Assembly (NCBI GenBank): GCA_028278465.1
Contig: JANQEF010000269.1
Location: 1-6,018 of the forward strand
Length of the DNA stretch: 6,018 nucleotides
Origin: Dehalococcoidia bacterium
GTDB taxonomy: Bacteria; Chloroflexota; Dehalococcoidia; Lucifugimonadales; Lucifugimonadaceae
Reading direction: 5' to 3'
Shown here piece after piece: positions 1 through 5,168 of the stretch (position 1 is the stretch's first letter; every line of letters starts with the position of its first letter). Under the pieces are notes generated by a model. The model was not told the origin of the DNA, searched no databases, and saw only the letters and a list, made by a program, of their open reading frames with translations. A program made the position numbers and the translations under genes.

Positions 1-2
1 CG

Positions 3-380
3 GAGGGGATGACGCCGGCGATGGAGCGCGATTCGGCGATCGCGTGGAAGTCGGGCGAGTTCATGGACGAGGACCGGCTGCACCGCGGCTCTGGCAAGGC
101 AACGCTTTACACGCTGGAGGATGGCAAGAACTTCCTGCGGATCGAGAACCTGGATGTGACTAACGGCCCGGACCTGTTCGTGCTGCTGATGGAGGACCCC
201 GAGGGCAGGGACAAGGACCAGGGATACGTGAATATCGGCCGGCTCAAGGGCAACCGCGGGAACCAGAACTACGAGATCCCGGCTGACGTGGTGCTCAGCG
301 ATCAGAACTCGGTGATGATCTACTGCCGGGCGTTCAGCGTGATCTTCAGCATCGCCGAGCTGAGTGACATCAAGGCTTAG
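3..380 (+). CDS. DM13-domain protein, 5' end cut by the window edge
   Basis: The frame is open to the left edge, so the N-terminus is probably missing. The first ATG (position 9) leaves no signal peptide or membrane anchor, which DM13 proteins usually have, and the GGAGGGG before it abuts the ATG too closely to be a normal ribosome site. Counting from that ATG, residues about 15-118 match the DM13 (electron-transfer DM13) pattern: a GEF start, HRGSGKATLY at 25-34, an LRIENLDVTNGPDL stretch, a lysine/glycine turn (GRLKGNRGNQNYEIP), and the final YCRAFSVIF strand with the family's nearly invariant Cys (C106). DM13 is a small extracellular beta-rich domain proposed to act in redox or electron transfer, and its exact role in bacteria is not established. 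It ends 22 bp from the convergent comM gene, and I see no clear terminator between them. The domain call is firm; the function is not. Confidence 0.85.
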   Translation, partial: EGMTPAMERDSAIAWKSGEFMDEDRLHRGSGKATLYTLEDGKNFLRIENLDVTNGPDLFVLLMEDPEGRDKDQGYVNIGRLKGNRGNQNYEIPADVVLSDQNSVMIYCRAFSVIFSIAELSDIKA

Positions 381-402
381 GGTACCGAGGCAGTGCCGCC
401 CG

Positions 403-1941
403 TCACATCACCGGCCGCGGCCGGTACTGCAGCGCCTCCGCCAGGTGCGAAGTCTTGATCACCTCTGACCCGGCAAGATCGGCGATCGTGCGCGCCACCT
501 TCAGCACCCTGTGGAAACCGCGAGCCGAAAGCGAAAGCTGGCTCATTGCCATCTGCAGCAGTGACTTCGCAGAGCCATCGAGCTGACAGTGCTCCCATAC
601 CTCGGTTGAGCCCATATCCGAGTTCGTCACCAGCTTCGAGTCGCCGAACCTCTCCCACTGCACAGACCGGGCCCTGTTGATGCGCGCTCTCACGTCGGCA
701 GAGGACTCAGCGACCGCAGGCGTCACCAGCTTCTCGTACTCAACTCTCGGCACATCCACGAAGATGTCGACGCGGTCCATCAGCGGACCGGAGATGCGCC
801 GCTGATAGCGTGAAACGCCGGAGATGGCGCAAGAACACGCCTTCTCCGAGTCGCCAAAGTAGCCGCAGGGACACGGGTTCATCGCGCCGACCATCATGAA
901 GTTCGCCGGGAAGGTGACCGTTCCTTGCGCCCGGCTGATAGTCACAACGCGGTCCTCCAGCGGTTGCCGCAGCACCTCCAGCGCCGTGTGACCGAACTCC
1001 GGCAACTCATCCAGGAACAGCACGCCGCGGTGACTCAGCGTGATCTCGCCGGGCCTTGGAATCGCTCCGCCGCCAACCAGTCCGGCGTTCGAGATCGTGT
1101 AGTGCGGCGACCTGAACGGCCTGCGTTCGACCAGCGGGCTTCCTGCTGGCAGCAGACCGGCCACAGAGTAGATTTTCGAGACCTCAAGCGCCTCATCAGG
1201 CGTCATCTGCGGCAGGATTGAAGGCAAGGAACGCGCCAGTAGCGTCTTACCGGAGCCAGGAGGCCCGGTCATCAGCAGGTTGTGGCCGCCGGCCGCAGCA
1301 ACCTCCATCGCACGCTTCGCGTGCTCCTGGCCTCGCACATCGGCAAGGTCTGGCCAGCGCCCCGTGTCCTTCACCTCGGCCTCGGCGCCGCCGGACGGAG
1401 CAGACGACCGCGGGTCGAACACCCTGATCTCCGACGTGCCGCGGGCGTGGGAAACAAGCTGCGCCAGCGACTCGACGGGCATCACCTCCATGCCGTGCAC
1501 CAGCGCCGCTTCCCGTGCGTTCACAGCGGGAACGAAGACCGTCTTCACGCCTGCCGACTTCGCAACCGCCACCATCGGCAGCATGCCCGGCGTTGGCCTC
1601 AGTTTCCCGTCCAGCGCCAGCTCACCAAGCAGCAGCGAGCCCGAAAGCGTGTGCGGAACCTGCCCCGAACTCATCAGCAGCCCCATCGCAATCGGCAGGT
1701 CGTAGGCGGGGCCGGACTTGCGCAGATCGGCAGGAGCGAGGCTCACCGTGATGCGACGCATGGGAAATTCGGCGCCGGAGTTGCGGATGGCGGCGCGGAC
1801 CCGCTCCCGCGACTCCTGAACCGCAGCGTCAGGCAACCCGACAACGTGAAACGCGGGCAGGCCCGGCGAGATGTCTGCTTCGACATCCACGACTGTGCCG
1901 TCCAACCCGACGATGGCGCAGGTTTTGGATCTGGCGAGCAT
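403..1941 (-). CDS. comM: YifB/ComM-family Mg-chelatase-like AAA+ ATPase
   Basis: This complete 512-residue protein has the usual length for the YifB/ComM family. Residues about 20-140 form the ChlI-type N-terminal domain, with the conserved GLPDAAVQESRERVRAAI stretch and RKSGPAYDLPIA. The AAA+ core follows: Walker A GPPGSGKT (226-233), Walker B VLFLDE with D311/E312, and the RRISGPLMDRVD stretch (381-392) typical of the Mg-chelatase group. Between them lies a four-cysteine patch, NPCPCGYFGD...ACSC (C357, C359, C369, C371), seen across the family. Residues about 410-508 are the Mg-chelatase C-terminal domain, including the LSARGFHRVLKVARTIADL helix. In Vibrio cholerae, ComM is a hexameric helicase that promotes branch migration of incoming DNA during natural transformation; here the role is inferred from homology. 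The ATG at 1941 gives the normal family N-terminus, and an in-frame TAG lies just upstream. No strong Shine-Dalgarno is visible. The gene is divergent from the response regulator. Confidence 0.95.
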   Translation of the reverse strand: MLARSKTCAIVGLDGTVVDVEADISPGLPAFHVVGLPDAAVQESRERVRAAIRNSGAEFPMRRITVSLAPADLRKSGPAYDLPIAMGLLMSSGQVPHTLSGSLLLGELALDGKLRPTPGMLPMVAVAKSAGVKTVFVPAVNAREAALVHGMEVMPVESLAQLVSHARGTSEIRVFDPRSSAPSGGAEAEVKDTGRWPDLADVRGQEHAKRAMEVAAAGGHNLLMTGPPGSGKTLLARSLPSILPQMTPDEALEVSKIYSVAGLLPAGSPLVERRPFRSPHYTISNAGLVGGGAIPRPGEITLSHRGVLFLDELPEFGHTALEVLRQPLEDRVVTISRAQGTVTFPANFMMVGAMNPCPCGYFGDSEKACSCAISGVSRYQRRISGPLMDRVDIFVDVPRVEYEKLVTPAVAESSADVRARINRARSVQWERFGDSKLVTNSDMGSTEVWEHCQLDGSAKSLLQMAMSQLSLSARGFHRVLKVARTIADLAGSEVIKTSHLAEALQYRPRPVM

Positions 1942-2125
1942 GGCCGCATGCTAGACCGGCCTGAACAGGAACTCGAAATCGATTGTCACAGCATCGCTCG
2001 AACTTAGATGCAAACCGAGATAACACCTTGTTGCCAACTCCCACTCGTACCGCTGGTGCAGTATCGATAATGCAAACCGGGCGATCTGTCTGCTCGCACA
2101 GATCGGAATCAAGGGACTTCATTCG
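1942..2125. promoter_or_regulatory. Divergent intergenic region between comM and the response regulator
   Basis: These 184 bp must hold promoters for both genes. On the plus strand TTGTCA (1983-1988) is a 5-of-6 match to a -35 box, but the best -10 at a suitable spacing (around 2004-2010) is poor, so I do not call a promoter. GATAAT at 2066-2071 resembles a -10 box but lacks a matching -35. The 10-bp direct repeat ATGCAAACCG occurs at 2008-2017 and 2070-2079, 62 bp apart. A dyad lies at 2082-2105 (separate entry). AAGGGA at 2111-2116, nine bases before the ATG at 2126, is the likely ribosome site of the response regulator. Confidence 0.4.
2082..2105. promoter_or_regulatory. Perfect 8-bp dyad, possible operator or leader hairpin
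   Basis: CGATCTGT and its exact reverse complement ACAGATCG flank an 8-base spacer. The dyad sits 5 bp upstream of the ribosome site and 20 bp upstream of the response-regulator start. As DNA it has the geometry of a dimeric regulator site, with half-site centres 16 bp apart. As RNA it would be an 8-bp stem with an 8-base loop just before the Shine-Dalgarno. The symmetry is seen directly; any function is inferred. Confidence 0.4.
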
Positions 2126-2542
2126 ATGTCGAAGATACTGGTTGTTGACGACCACGAGGAGATCAGGGACGCTCTCGCTGCCCTGCTGGAGGAAGAGGGG
2201 CACGAGGTGATTCACGCCGAGAACGGCGTGATCGGTCTCGAGAAGGCCAGTCAAGACTCCCCCGATGTCATCCTGCTCGACATCGCAATGCCCCAGATGG
2301 ACGGGCTCGAGGTCCTGCAGCGTCTGAAGTCAGACGCCACGACCGCCAGCATCGCCGTCATCATGGTCACCGCACAGGGCGACCGGCACGCCATGGTCCG
2401 GGCGGTCCAGCTCGGAACCCGTGACTACATCACCAAGCCCTGGGAGACCGGCGAGGTCGAGATGTGCGTGAACTGGGCTCTGAAGGCGAAGGCCCGCGCA
2501 GATACCGCTCCAGGCCTCGGCGGCGTCCAGAAGTCGGCCTAG
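2126..2542 (+). CDS. Single-domain response regulator (CheY-like receiver)
   Basis: This 138-residue protein is a receiver domain (residues about 3-120) with a short tail and no DNA-binding or enzymatic output domain. All receiver key residues are present: the acidic pair D8/D9 in ILVVDD, the phospho-acceptor D52 in ILLDIAMPQMDG, the switch T82 in MVTA, and K104 in the KPW motif. It should accept a phosphoryl group from a histidine kinase and signal by protein contact, as CheY- or Spo0F-type proteins do. No kinase is encoded in the window, so its partner is unknown. The ATG at 2126 is supported by AAGGGA nine bases upstream and by the standard receiver start MSKILVVDD. The tail after residue 120 is Ala/Gly-rich and probably disordered. 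A dyad at 2082-2105 directly precedes the gene. Confidence 0.93.
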   Translation: MSKILVVDDHEEIRDALAALLEEEGHEVIHAENGVIGLEKASQDSPDVILLDIAMPQMDGLEVLQRLKSDATTASIAVIMVTAQGDRHAMVRAVQLGTRDYITKPWETGEVEMCVNWALKAKARADTAPGLGGVQKSA

Positions 2543-2595
2543 TTCGGCCGTTCGCTCCAGTCTCAGGTGACCGGCAGTTGGATTTCCCGGTCGCC
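2535..2595 (+). terminator. Tandem hairpins after the response regulator, weak terminator candidate
   Basis: A 5-bp stem (CGGCC 2535-2539 with GGCCG 2546-2550) spans the stop codon. A stronger 9-bp stem with one G-U pair follows (GGTGACCGG 2566-2574 with CCGGTCGCC 2587-2595, 12-base loop). Neither is followed by a T-run, so this is not a textbook intrinsic terminator. It may be a terminator of the T-poor kind or just structured spacer. Confidence 0.3.
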
Positions 2596-2655
2596 GCACC
2601 GAGCGAAGACCAGCCGGTGTCATCGCCGTTCCAGAGAATTTCTTGATACGCGATC

Positions 2656-2705
2656 TCATCTCCTGTGAGATGATGGATTAGCGCGCTTCGCGCATCTTGC
2701 GAAGC
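2656..2705. repeat. Two adjacent inverted repeats in the gap before the mini-gene
   Basis: The first is TCATCTC (2656-2662), CTGT loop, GAGATGA (2667-2673), a 7-bp stem. The second is GCTTCGC (2685-2691), 7-base loop, GCGAAGC (2699-2705), also a 7-bp stem; it has an alternative fold, GCGCG (2681-2685) with CGCGC (2689-2693). The second dyad covers the possible TTG start at 2697. They could be an operator, a leader structure or a remnant of a dispersed palindromic repeat. Confidence 0.35.
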
Positions 2706-2882
2706 CCAATCACGCATACCGCGAGACCGGCGTTGGACGAAAAGGCTTACAGAGGCGGCAATCACCCTCCCTACTGCACCTGCCACAGGTGCTCGACAGA
2801 CCGCGCCCGCAAGTCGGTGCGGCCCGGCGGCGCGCAGGGAGTTGTCGACAGGCTGCTCAGGCTACTGAAGCTGCGGCGCTAG
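2697..2882 (+). CDS. Tentative Cys-rich mini-protein with HPPYCTCHRC motif
   Basis: I do not recognise a named family. The ORF encodes 61 residues from a TTG at 2697; an in-frame TAG at 2679 limits any extension and there is no ATG in frame. Another TTG at 2733 is possible. Neither start has a convincing ribosome site. The notable part is HPPYCTCHRC (residues 23-32, with C28, C30 and C33 counted from 2697 depending on start), a CxCxxC cluster with nearby His, which looks like a metal-binding knuckle. It is followed by a basic linker and a C-terminal amphipathic, leucine-rich helix (GVVDRLLRLLKLRR). The ORF ends 6 bp from the convergent lipoprotein gene. It could be a genuine small zinc protein or the surviving 3' end of a longer gene whose front is lost. 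The motif is more ordered than expected by chance, but I am unsure it is translated. Confidence 0.4.
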   Translation: MRSPITHTARPALDEKAYRGGNHPPYCTCHRCSTDRARKSVRPGGAQGVVDRLLRLLKLRR

Positions 2883-2888
2883 GCCGTT

Positions 2889-3299
2889 TCAGCGGATGCC
2901 GGTGTCGATGTCTATCTCTACGTTCGCCTGCTCGCCGGCGACGACCGTGACGTCAACCGGCAGCGAGAAGTCACAGCCAAGATGGATGCAGGGCTCGACG
3001 GCCAGGCTGTAATCGCCTGTTGGCAGCGGTCTTGAGAAGGTGCCGCCGTCTGTGACCGCGATTCGGACGACTTCTGTGCCGTCAGTGTCTGTGACCACTA
3101 CTTCGAGGTCCGTGTAGGGATTTGTCGGGTTGGCGCAGGGCTCGACCGGGCAGAGTGGCCCGATGCTGAGGACGCCGAACAGGGTTCCTTCGGCCGCGGA
3201 CGTCGGAGCCGAGCCGGTTTCTGAGCCGCATGCGGAGACCAGCAGCAGGACGATTGCAGTCAGCGGGACGAGGCTTGCAAGCTTGATGTGTGGACGCAT
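2889..3299 (-). CDS. Small lipoprotein with beta-sandwich-like domain and two CX4C motifs
   Basis: The ATG at 3299 gives a 136-residue protein with a standard lipoprotein signal: a short basic start (MRPHIK), a hydrophobic core (about 7-20), and the lipobox VSAC with lipidated C24. The longer reading from 3419 adds a Ser/Pro-rich stretch before the signal and is rejected. After a Ser/Ala/Thr-rich linker, residues about 39-135 show alternating strands and turns (DLEVVVTDTDGTEVVRIAV, FSRPLPTGDYSLAV, VDVTVVAGEQANVEIDI), the pattern of transthyretin-like or carboxypeptidase-regulatory-like beta-sandwich domains. C50/C55 and C104/C109 form two CX4C motifs, which may be disulfide-bonded outside the cell. 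The gene starts 16 bp after the upstream small membrane protein, suggesting one transcript. It likely sits on the outer face of the cytoplasmic membrane. The ligand or partner is unknown. Confidence 0.8.
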   Translation of the reverse strand: MRPHIKLASLVPLTAIVLLLVSACGSETGSAPTSAAEGTLFGVLSIGPLCPVEPCANPTNPYTDLEVVVTDTDGTEVVRIAVTDGGTFSRPLPTGDYSLAVEPCIHLGCDFSLPVDVTVVAGEQANVEIDIDTGIR

Positions 3300-3315
3300 G
3301 TTGACGCTGGCCCGA

Positions 3316-3528
3316 TCAGGTCTTCTGTTTGATGAAGGCGTCCCAGAGCCATCCTGCGGCGGTGCCGAAGACGACGGCGATGGGCGTGCCGACGAGCAGG
3401 CCGACGGCGATGGTCTCACCGGCGGTGGTGCGGCTCTCGTCGAACTGAAACGCCGAGATGATGGTGAAGATGATGCCGAAGATGAAGCCGATGCCGGCGC
3501 CGATCATCATGCTGGGGCTGAGTCGCAA
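3316..3528 (-). CDS. Small two-helix membrane protein with glycine-zipper helices
   Basis: I do not recognise a named family. The 70-residue protein reads from a TTG at 3528; ATG codons at 3510 and 3507 (residues 7 and 8) are alternative starts, and no start has a clear ribosome site. Two hydrophobic segments are evident: residues about 7-27 (MMIGAGIGFIFGIIFTIISAF) split by a polar loop QFDESRTTAGE from residues about 39-60 (IAVGLLVGTPIAVVF onward), ending in WLWDAFIKQKT. Small residues recur every four positions in both helices: G10/G14/G18 in the first and G43/G47/A51/G55/G59 in the second. This is the glycine-zipper pattern associated with tight helix packing or oligomer formation. It precedes the lipoprotein gene by 16 bp on the same strand, so the two are probably co-transcribed. 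The frame is confirmed by the clean hydrophobic pattern. Confidence 0.7.
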   Translation of the reverse strand: MRLSPSMMIGAGIGFIFGIIFTIISAFQFDESRTTAGETIAVGLLVGTPIAVVFGTAAGWLWDAFIKQKT

Positions 3529-3564
3529 GGGTGAAGGTTCCGTGGATTGAGTTTTCTAGGACCT

Positions 3565-3578
3565 GACCGGTACCGGTC
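3565..3578. promoter_or_regulatory. 14-bp perfect palindrome upstream of the small membrane-protein gene
   Basis: GACCGGTACCGGTC reads the same on both strands. It lies 36 bp upstream of the TTG at 3528 on the minus strand, where a promoter or operator for the two-gene membrane/lipoprotein unit would sit. A 14-bp perfect palindrome is unlikely at a given site by chance, but the role as an operator is inferred. It also borders the repeat block that begins at about 3595. Confidence 0.35.
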
Positions 3579-3594
3579 GTTGCCGGGACGTTTT

Positions 3595-3634
3595 GTGTTT
3601 CCTGAGCGAAGCGGAGCGGAGTCGAAGGATCTCT
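3595..3634 (-). repeat. Dispersed repeat family 1, copy A (with pentamer expansion)
   Basis: The copy reads GTGTTTCCTGAGCGAAG, then a 10-base insert of two GCGGA-type pentamers, then TCGAAGGATCTCT. It is the inverted counterpart of copy B at 3675-3705, with about 40 bp between them. The minus-strand reading aligns with copies B, C and F through the ends AGAYCCTTCGAC and GCTCAGG. Confidence 0.7.
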
Positions 3635-3674
3635 GGTGGGTGGACTCGCCCTGACAGGACAGGTTTTCTGCACA

Positions 3675-3705
3675 AGAGACCCTTCGACTTCGCTCAGGGA
3701 ACACC
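3675..3705 (+). repeat. Dispersed repeat family 1, copy B
   Basis: AGAGACCCTTCGACTTCGCT followed by CAGGGAACACC is the near-exact reverse complement of copy A without the 10-base pentamer insert. A and B together can form a long stem with a loop of about 40 bases. Confidence 0.7.
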
Positions 3706-3718
3706 ACACCGACTCCGC

Positions 3719-3760
3719 CCTTCTCCCAGCGGGAGAAGGTGCAGGATGAGAGAGAAGTGG
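3719..3760 (+). repeat. Dispersed repeat family 2, copy D (hairpin)
   Basis: CCTTCTCCC (3719-3727), AGC loop, GGGAGAAGG (3731-3739) is a perfect 9-bp stem, followed by a purine-rich tail GATGAGAGAGAAGTGG. An inverted, diverged copy lies at 3841-3883. From general knowledge, hairpins of the form CTCTCCCAGCGGGAGAG with a GGTGAGGG-like tail recur in intergenic DNA of many bacteria. Confidence 0.65.
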
Positions 3761-3778
3761 TCTGACATTGACCAGTCA

Positions 3779-3804
3779 GATCCCTCGCTAACGCTCGGGA
3801 TGAC
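3779..3804 (+). repeat. Dispersed repeat family 1, diverged copy F
   Basis: The copy begins GATCCCTCGCTAACGCTCGG and ends GATGAC. Its ends match those of copies B and C (AGAYCC.TCG and GCTC.GGATGRC) while the centre differs, so I place it in the same family with less certainty. It is preceded by a small inverted repeat, TCTGAC (3761-3766) with GTCAGA (3775-3780). Confidence 0.5.
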
Positions 3805-3814
3805 AACCGACCAC

Positions 3815-3836
3815 CCTTCGACAGGCTCAGGATGGC
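3815..3836 (+). repeat. Dispersed repeat family 1, copy C
   Basis: CCTTCGACAGGCTCAGGATG and the next two bases match copy B except that the core TTCG is replaced by AGG. It lies in the same orientation as B and F. Confidence 0.65.
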
Positions 3837-3840
3837 CTCA

Positions 3841-3883
3841 CAACTTCTCCCTCACCTCAATCCTCTCCCGCTGGGAGAGGAGG
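3841..3883 (-). repeat. Dispersed repeat family 2, copy E (hairpin), possible terminator of the C45 gene
   Basis: TCCTCTCCC (3861-3869), GCT loop, GGGAGAGGA (3873-3881) is a perfect 9-bp stem. The minus-strand reading, stem then ATTGAGGTGAGGGAGAAGTTG-like tail, aligns with copy D. On the minus strand the stem begins about 20 bases after the stop of the C45 hydrolase gene, so it could stabilise or end that transcript, although no T-run follows. Confidence 0.6.
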
Positions 3884-3901
3884 TAACCCTCTCCCTACTC
3901 A

Positions 3902-5044
3902 TCACCCCATCTCGTATCTCTCGTACGGGTTGTCGCCCGGGTTTCCGCGGGACACGTGCATCCGGCCCTCGTCCGGCTCGACCACTATCGAAACCACCGA
4001 CCTCTGCCAGCCCGTCTTCGGGTCGTCGTTAGGATACCGGTTGATCGATGTCGGAAACCCCTGCCGGTCGGACAGTATCGACTTCACATCATCGATCGAG
4101 ACCCTGCCATCGCCTGAGCCTGACACTTCTCCGAGTAGCTCCTCCGCCCGCTCCTTACGCTCGAACGACTGGCCGTAAATGCTCTCGGTGTGCTCGTCGT
4201 TGTACGAGACAAGGCTCTCGTGAACACAGTGGTTGGTGTGGACCAGCGTCTCTGCATCGCCTGCACGCAGCACCTGCACCGAATCGAGCGTGATCTCCAG
4301 GTCGGCCGGACCTTCCGGCGTGACAAGCGCCGCGTTGGCGGTCATAGCTCGGCGCGCGGACTTCATCTTTTCGACCAGGCTATCCAGCGACCGCGCCTCG
4401 TAGATCGAGCGCACAAGGAAGTACCAGCCGACCCCGCTGCGGCGGCTCGGGCCGTTGAGAGCGTTCATGCAGACGCCGAACCCGGCATCGGACAGGCCGA
4501 TGTAGGCGATCACGCCGGGCTGGCACCATGTCATGAACGCCGGCTTGCCGGTTGGCCTGCGGGTGATGACCGCTGAGAACGGGTCCATCGCAGGGTCGTT
4601 GTCCCAGTTCTGCCCTGCTATCCCGTGCCCGCTGGCCGACGCGCCTGCGCCGACCATGACGGAGGTACATCCTTCGGGCACGGCGGTGGCAGAATCAGCG
4701 ACCGCAGGCGCCGCCTCTTCCGGAGCCGATAGCAGGCTGCGCACATTAATCAGCATCATGCGCTCGAACGGGATCCGCGCCGCCTCGACCGTAGCTCGAA
4801 GCTCTGCTACGGCATCCGGCAGGTACGCCTCGGCATAGGGAACTGCCGCGGCGGCCACAGCATCGGCCTCCTCGACCGTCACGGGCTTCGCGGCGCTGCG
4901 GTTGAAGCGCTCCAGCAGCACCTCGCTCATGCCGTGAATGGTGTCGCGGAACTGCTCGCCGATGGCATGCCCCATCTGCTGCGGGCTGCCTGAGACCGCG
5001 AACTCGGGAAACCGCGTCTGCTTTCGCTGCTCAGTCGATGTCAT
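3902..5044 (-). CDS. C45-family Ntn hydrolase (penicillin acyltransferase-like)
   Basis: This complete 380-residue protein matches the C45 autoproteolytic acyltransferase/hydrolase family, relatives of fungal acyl-CoA:6-aminopenicillanic acid acyltransferase. Early features are GSPQQMGHAIGEQF (18-32) and the ERMMLINVRSLL helix (94-105). After an Ala/Glu/Pro-rich linker comes EGCTSVMV, where autocleavage before C126 would free the catalytic cysteine as the new N-terminus. Further family marks are GHGIAGQNWDND (139-150), FMTWCQPGVIAYIGLSDAGFGVCMNALNG (170-198), VHTNHC (268-273) and the C-terminal RGNPGDNPYERY. No signal peptide is visible, so it is probably cytoplasmic. Substrates in bacteria vary (amide or peptide bonds) and cannot be read here. 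The ATG at 5044 has GAGGAGG (5062-5056) eleven bases upstream, a strong ribosome site. It is divergent from the dehydratase. Confidence 0.9.
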   Translation of the reverse strand: MTSTEQRKQTRFPEFAVSGSPQQMGHAIGEQFRDTIHGMSEVLLERFNRSAAKPVTVEEADAVAAAAVPYAEAYLPDAVAELRATVEAARIPFERMMLINVRSLLSAPEEAAPAVADSATAVPEGCTSVMVGAGASASGHGIAGQNWDNDPAMDPFSAVITRRPTGKPAFMTWCQPGVIAYIGLSDAGFGVCMNALNGPSRRSGVGWYFLVRSIYEARSLDSLVEKMKSARRAMTANAALVTPEGPADLEITLDSVQVLRAGDAETLVHTNHCVHESLVSYNDEHTESIYGQSFERKERAEELLGEVSGSGDGRVSIDDVKSILSDRQGFPTSINRYPNDDPKTGWQRSVVSIVVEPDEGRMHVSRGNPGDNPYERYEMG

Positions 5045-5168
5045 GTGGATCGGCGCCTCCTCAGATCACGCGTCGCACAGGTGAAGCCATTCTACGGCGG
5101 CGCGTTCCGGTATCTTACGCACTCATCGCCCGTAGCCAGCGAACCCATCTCCCGGAGAGCAATTTCAC
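5045..5168. promoter_or_regulatory. Divergent intergenic region between the C45 hydrolase and the dehydratase
   Basis: These 124 bp separate two outward-facing genes and should hold both promoters. Two ribosome sites are clear: GAGGAGG on the minus strand (5062-5056) and GGAGAG on the plus strand (5154-5159, nine bases before the ATG at 5169). TATCTT at 5111-5116 could be a plus-strand -10 box, but no good -35 precedes it. A 6-bp inverted repeat, CTACGG (5092-5097) with CCGTAG (5130-5135), is weak. Confidence 0.35.

Noticed and set aside
1282..2007. Plus-strand open frame of 241 residues
   Set aside because: It lies antisense to comM, whose protein is fully convincing. The translation is Arg/His-rich low-complexity sequence typical of a GC-rich shadow frame.
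2330..2786. Two minus-strand frames overlapping the response regulator and the following gap
   Set aside because: They are antisense to an unmistakable receiver domain over much of their length and show no domain pattern. One starts at an ATG overlapping an AGGAG, which looks like chance.
3300..3419. Longer N-terminus for the lipoprotein
   Set aside because: It would put a Ser/Pro-rich stretch before a standard lipoprotein signal and overlap the upstream membrane-protein gene. The ATG at 3299 gives the normal signal architecture.
3130..3534. Plus-strand frame of 134 residues
   Set aside because: It is antisense to both small minus-strand genes, and its Asp/Gly/Ala-rich translation has no recognisable pattern.
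3529..3901. CRISPR array or insertion sequence
   Set aside because: Repeats vary in length, orientation and spacing, with no regular spacers. No transposase frame or target-site duplication is visible.
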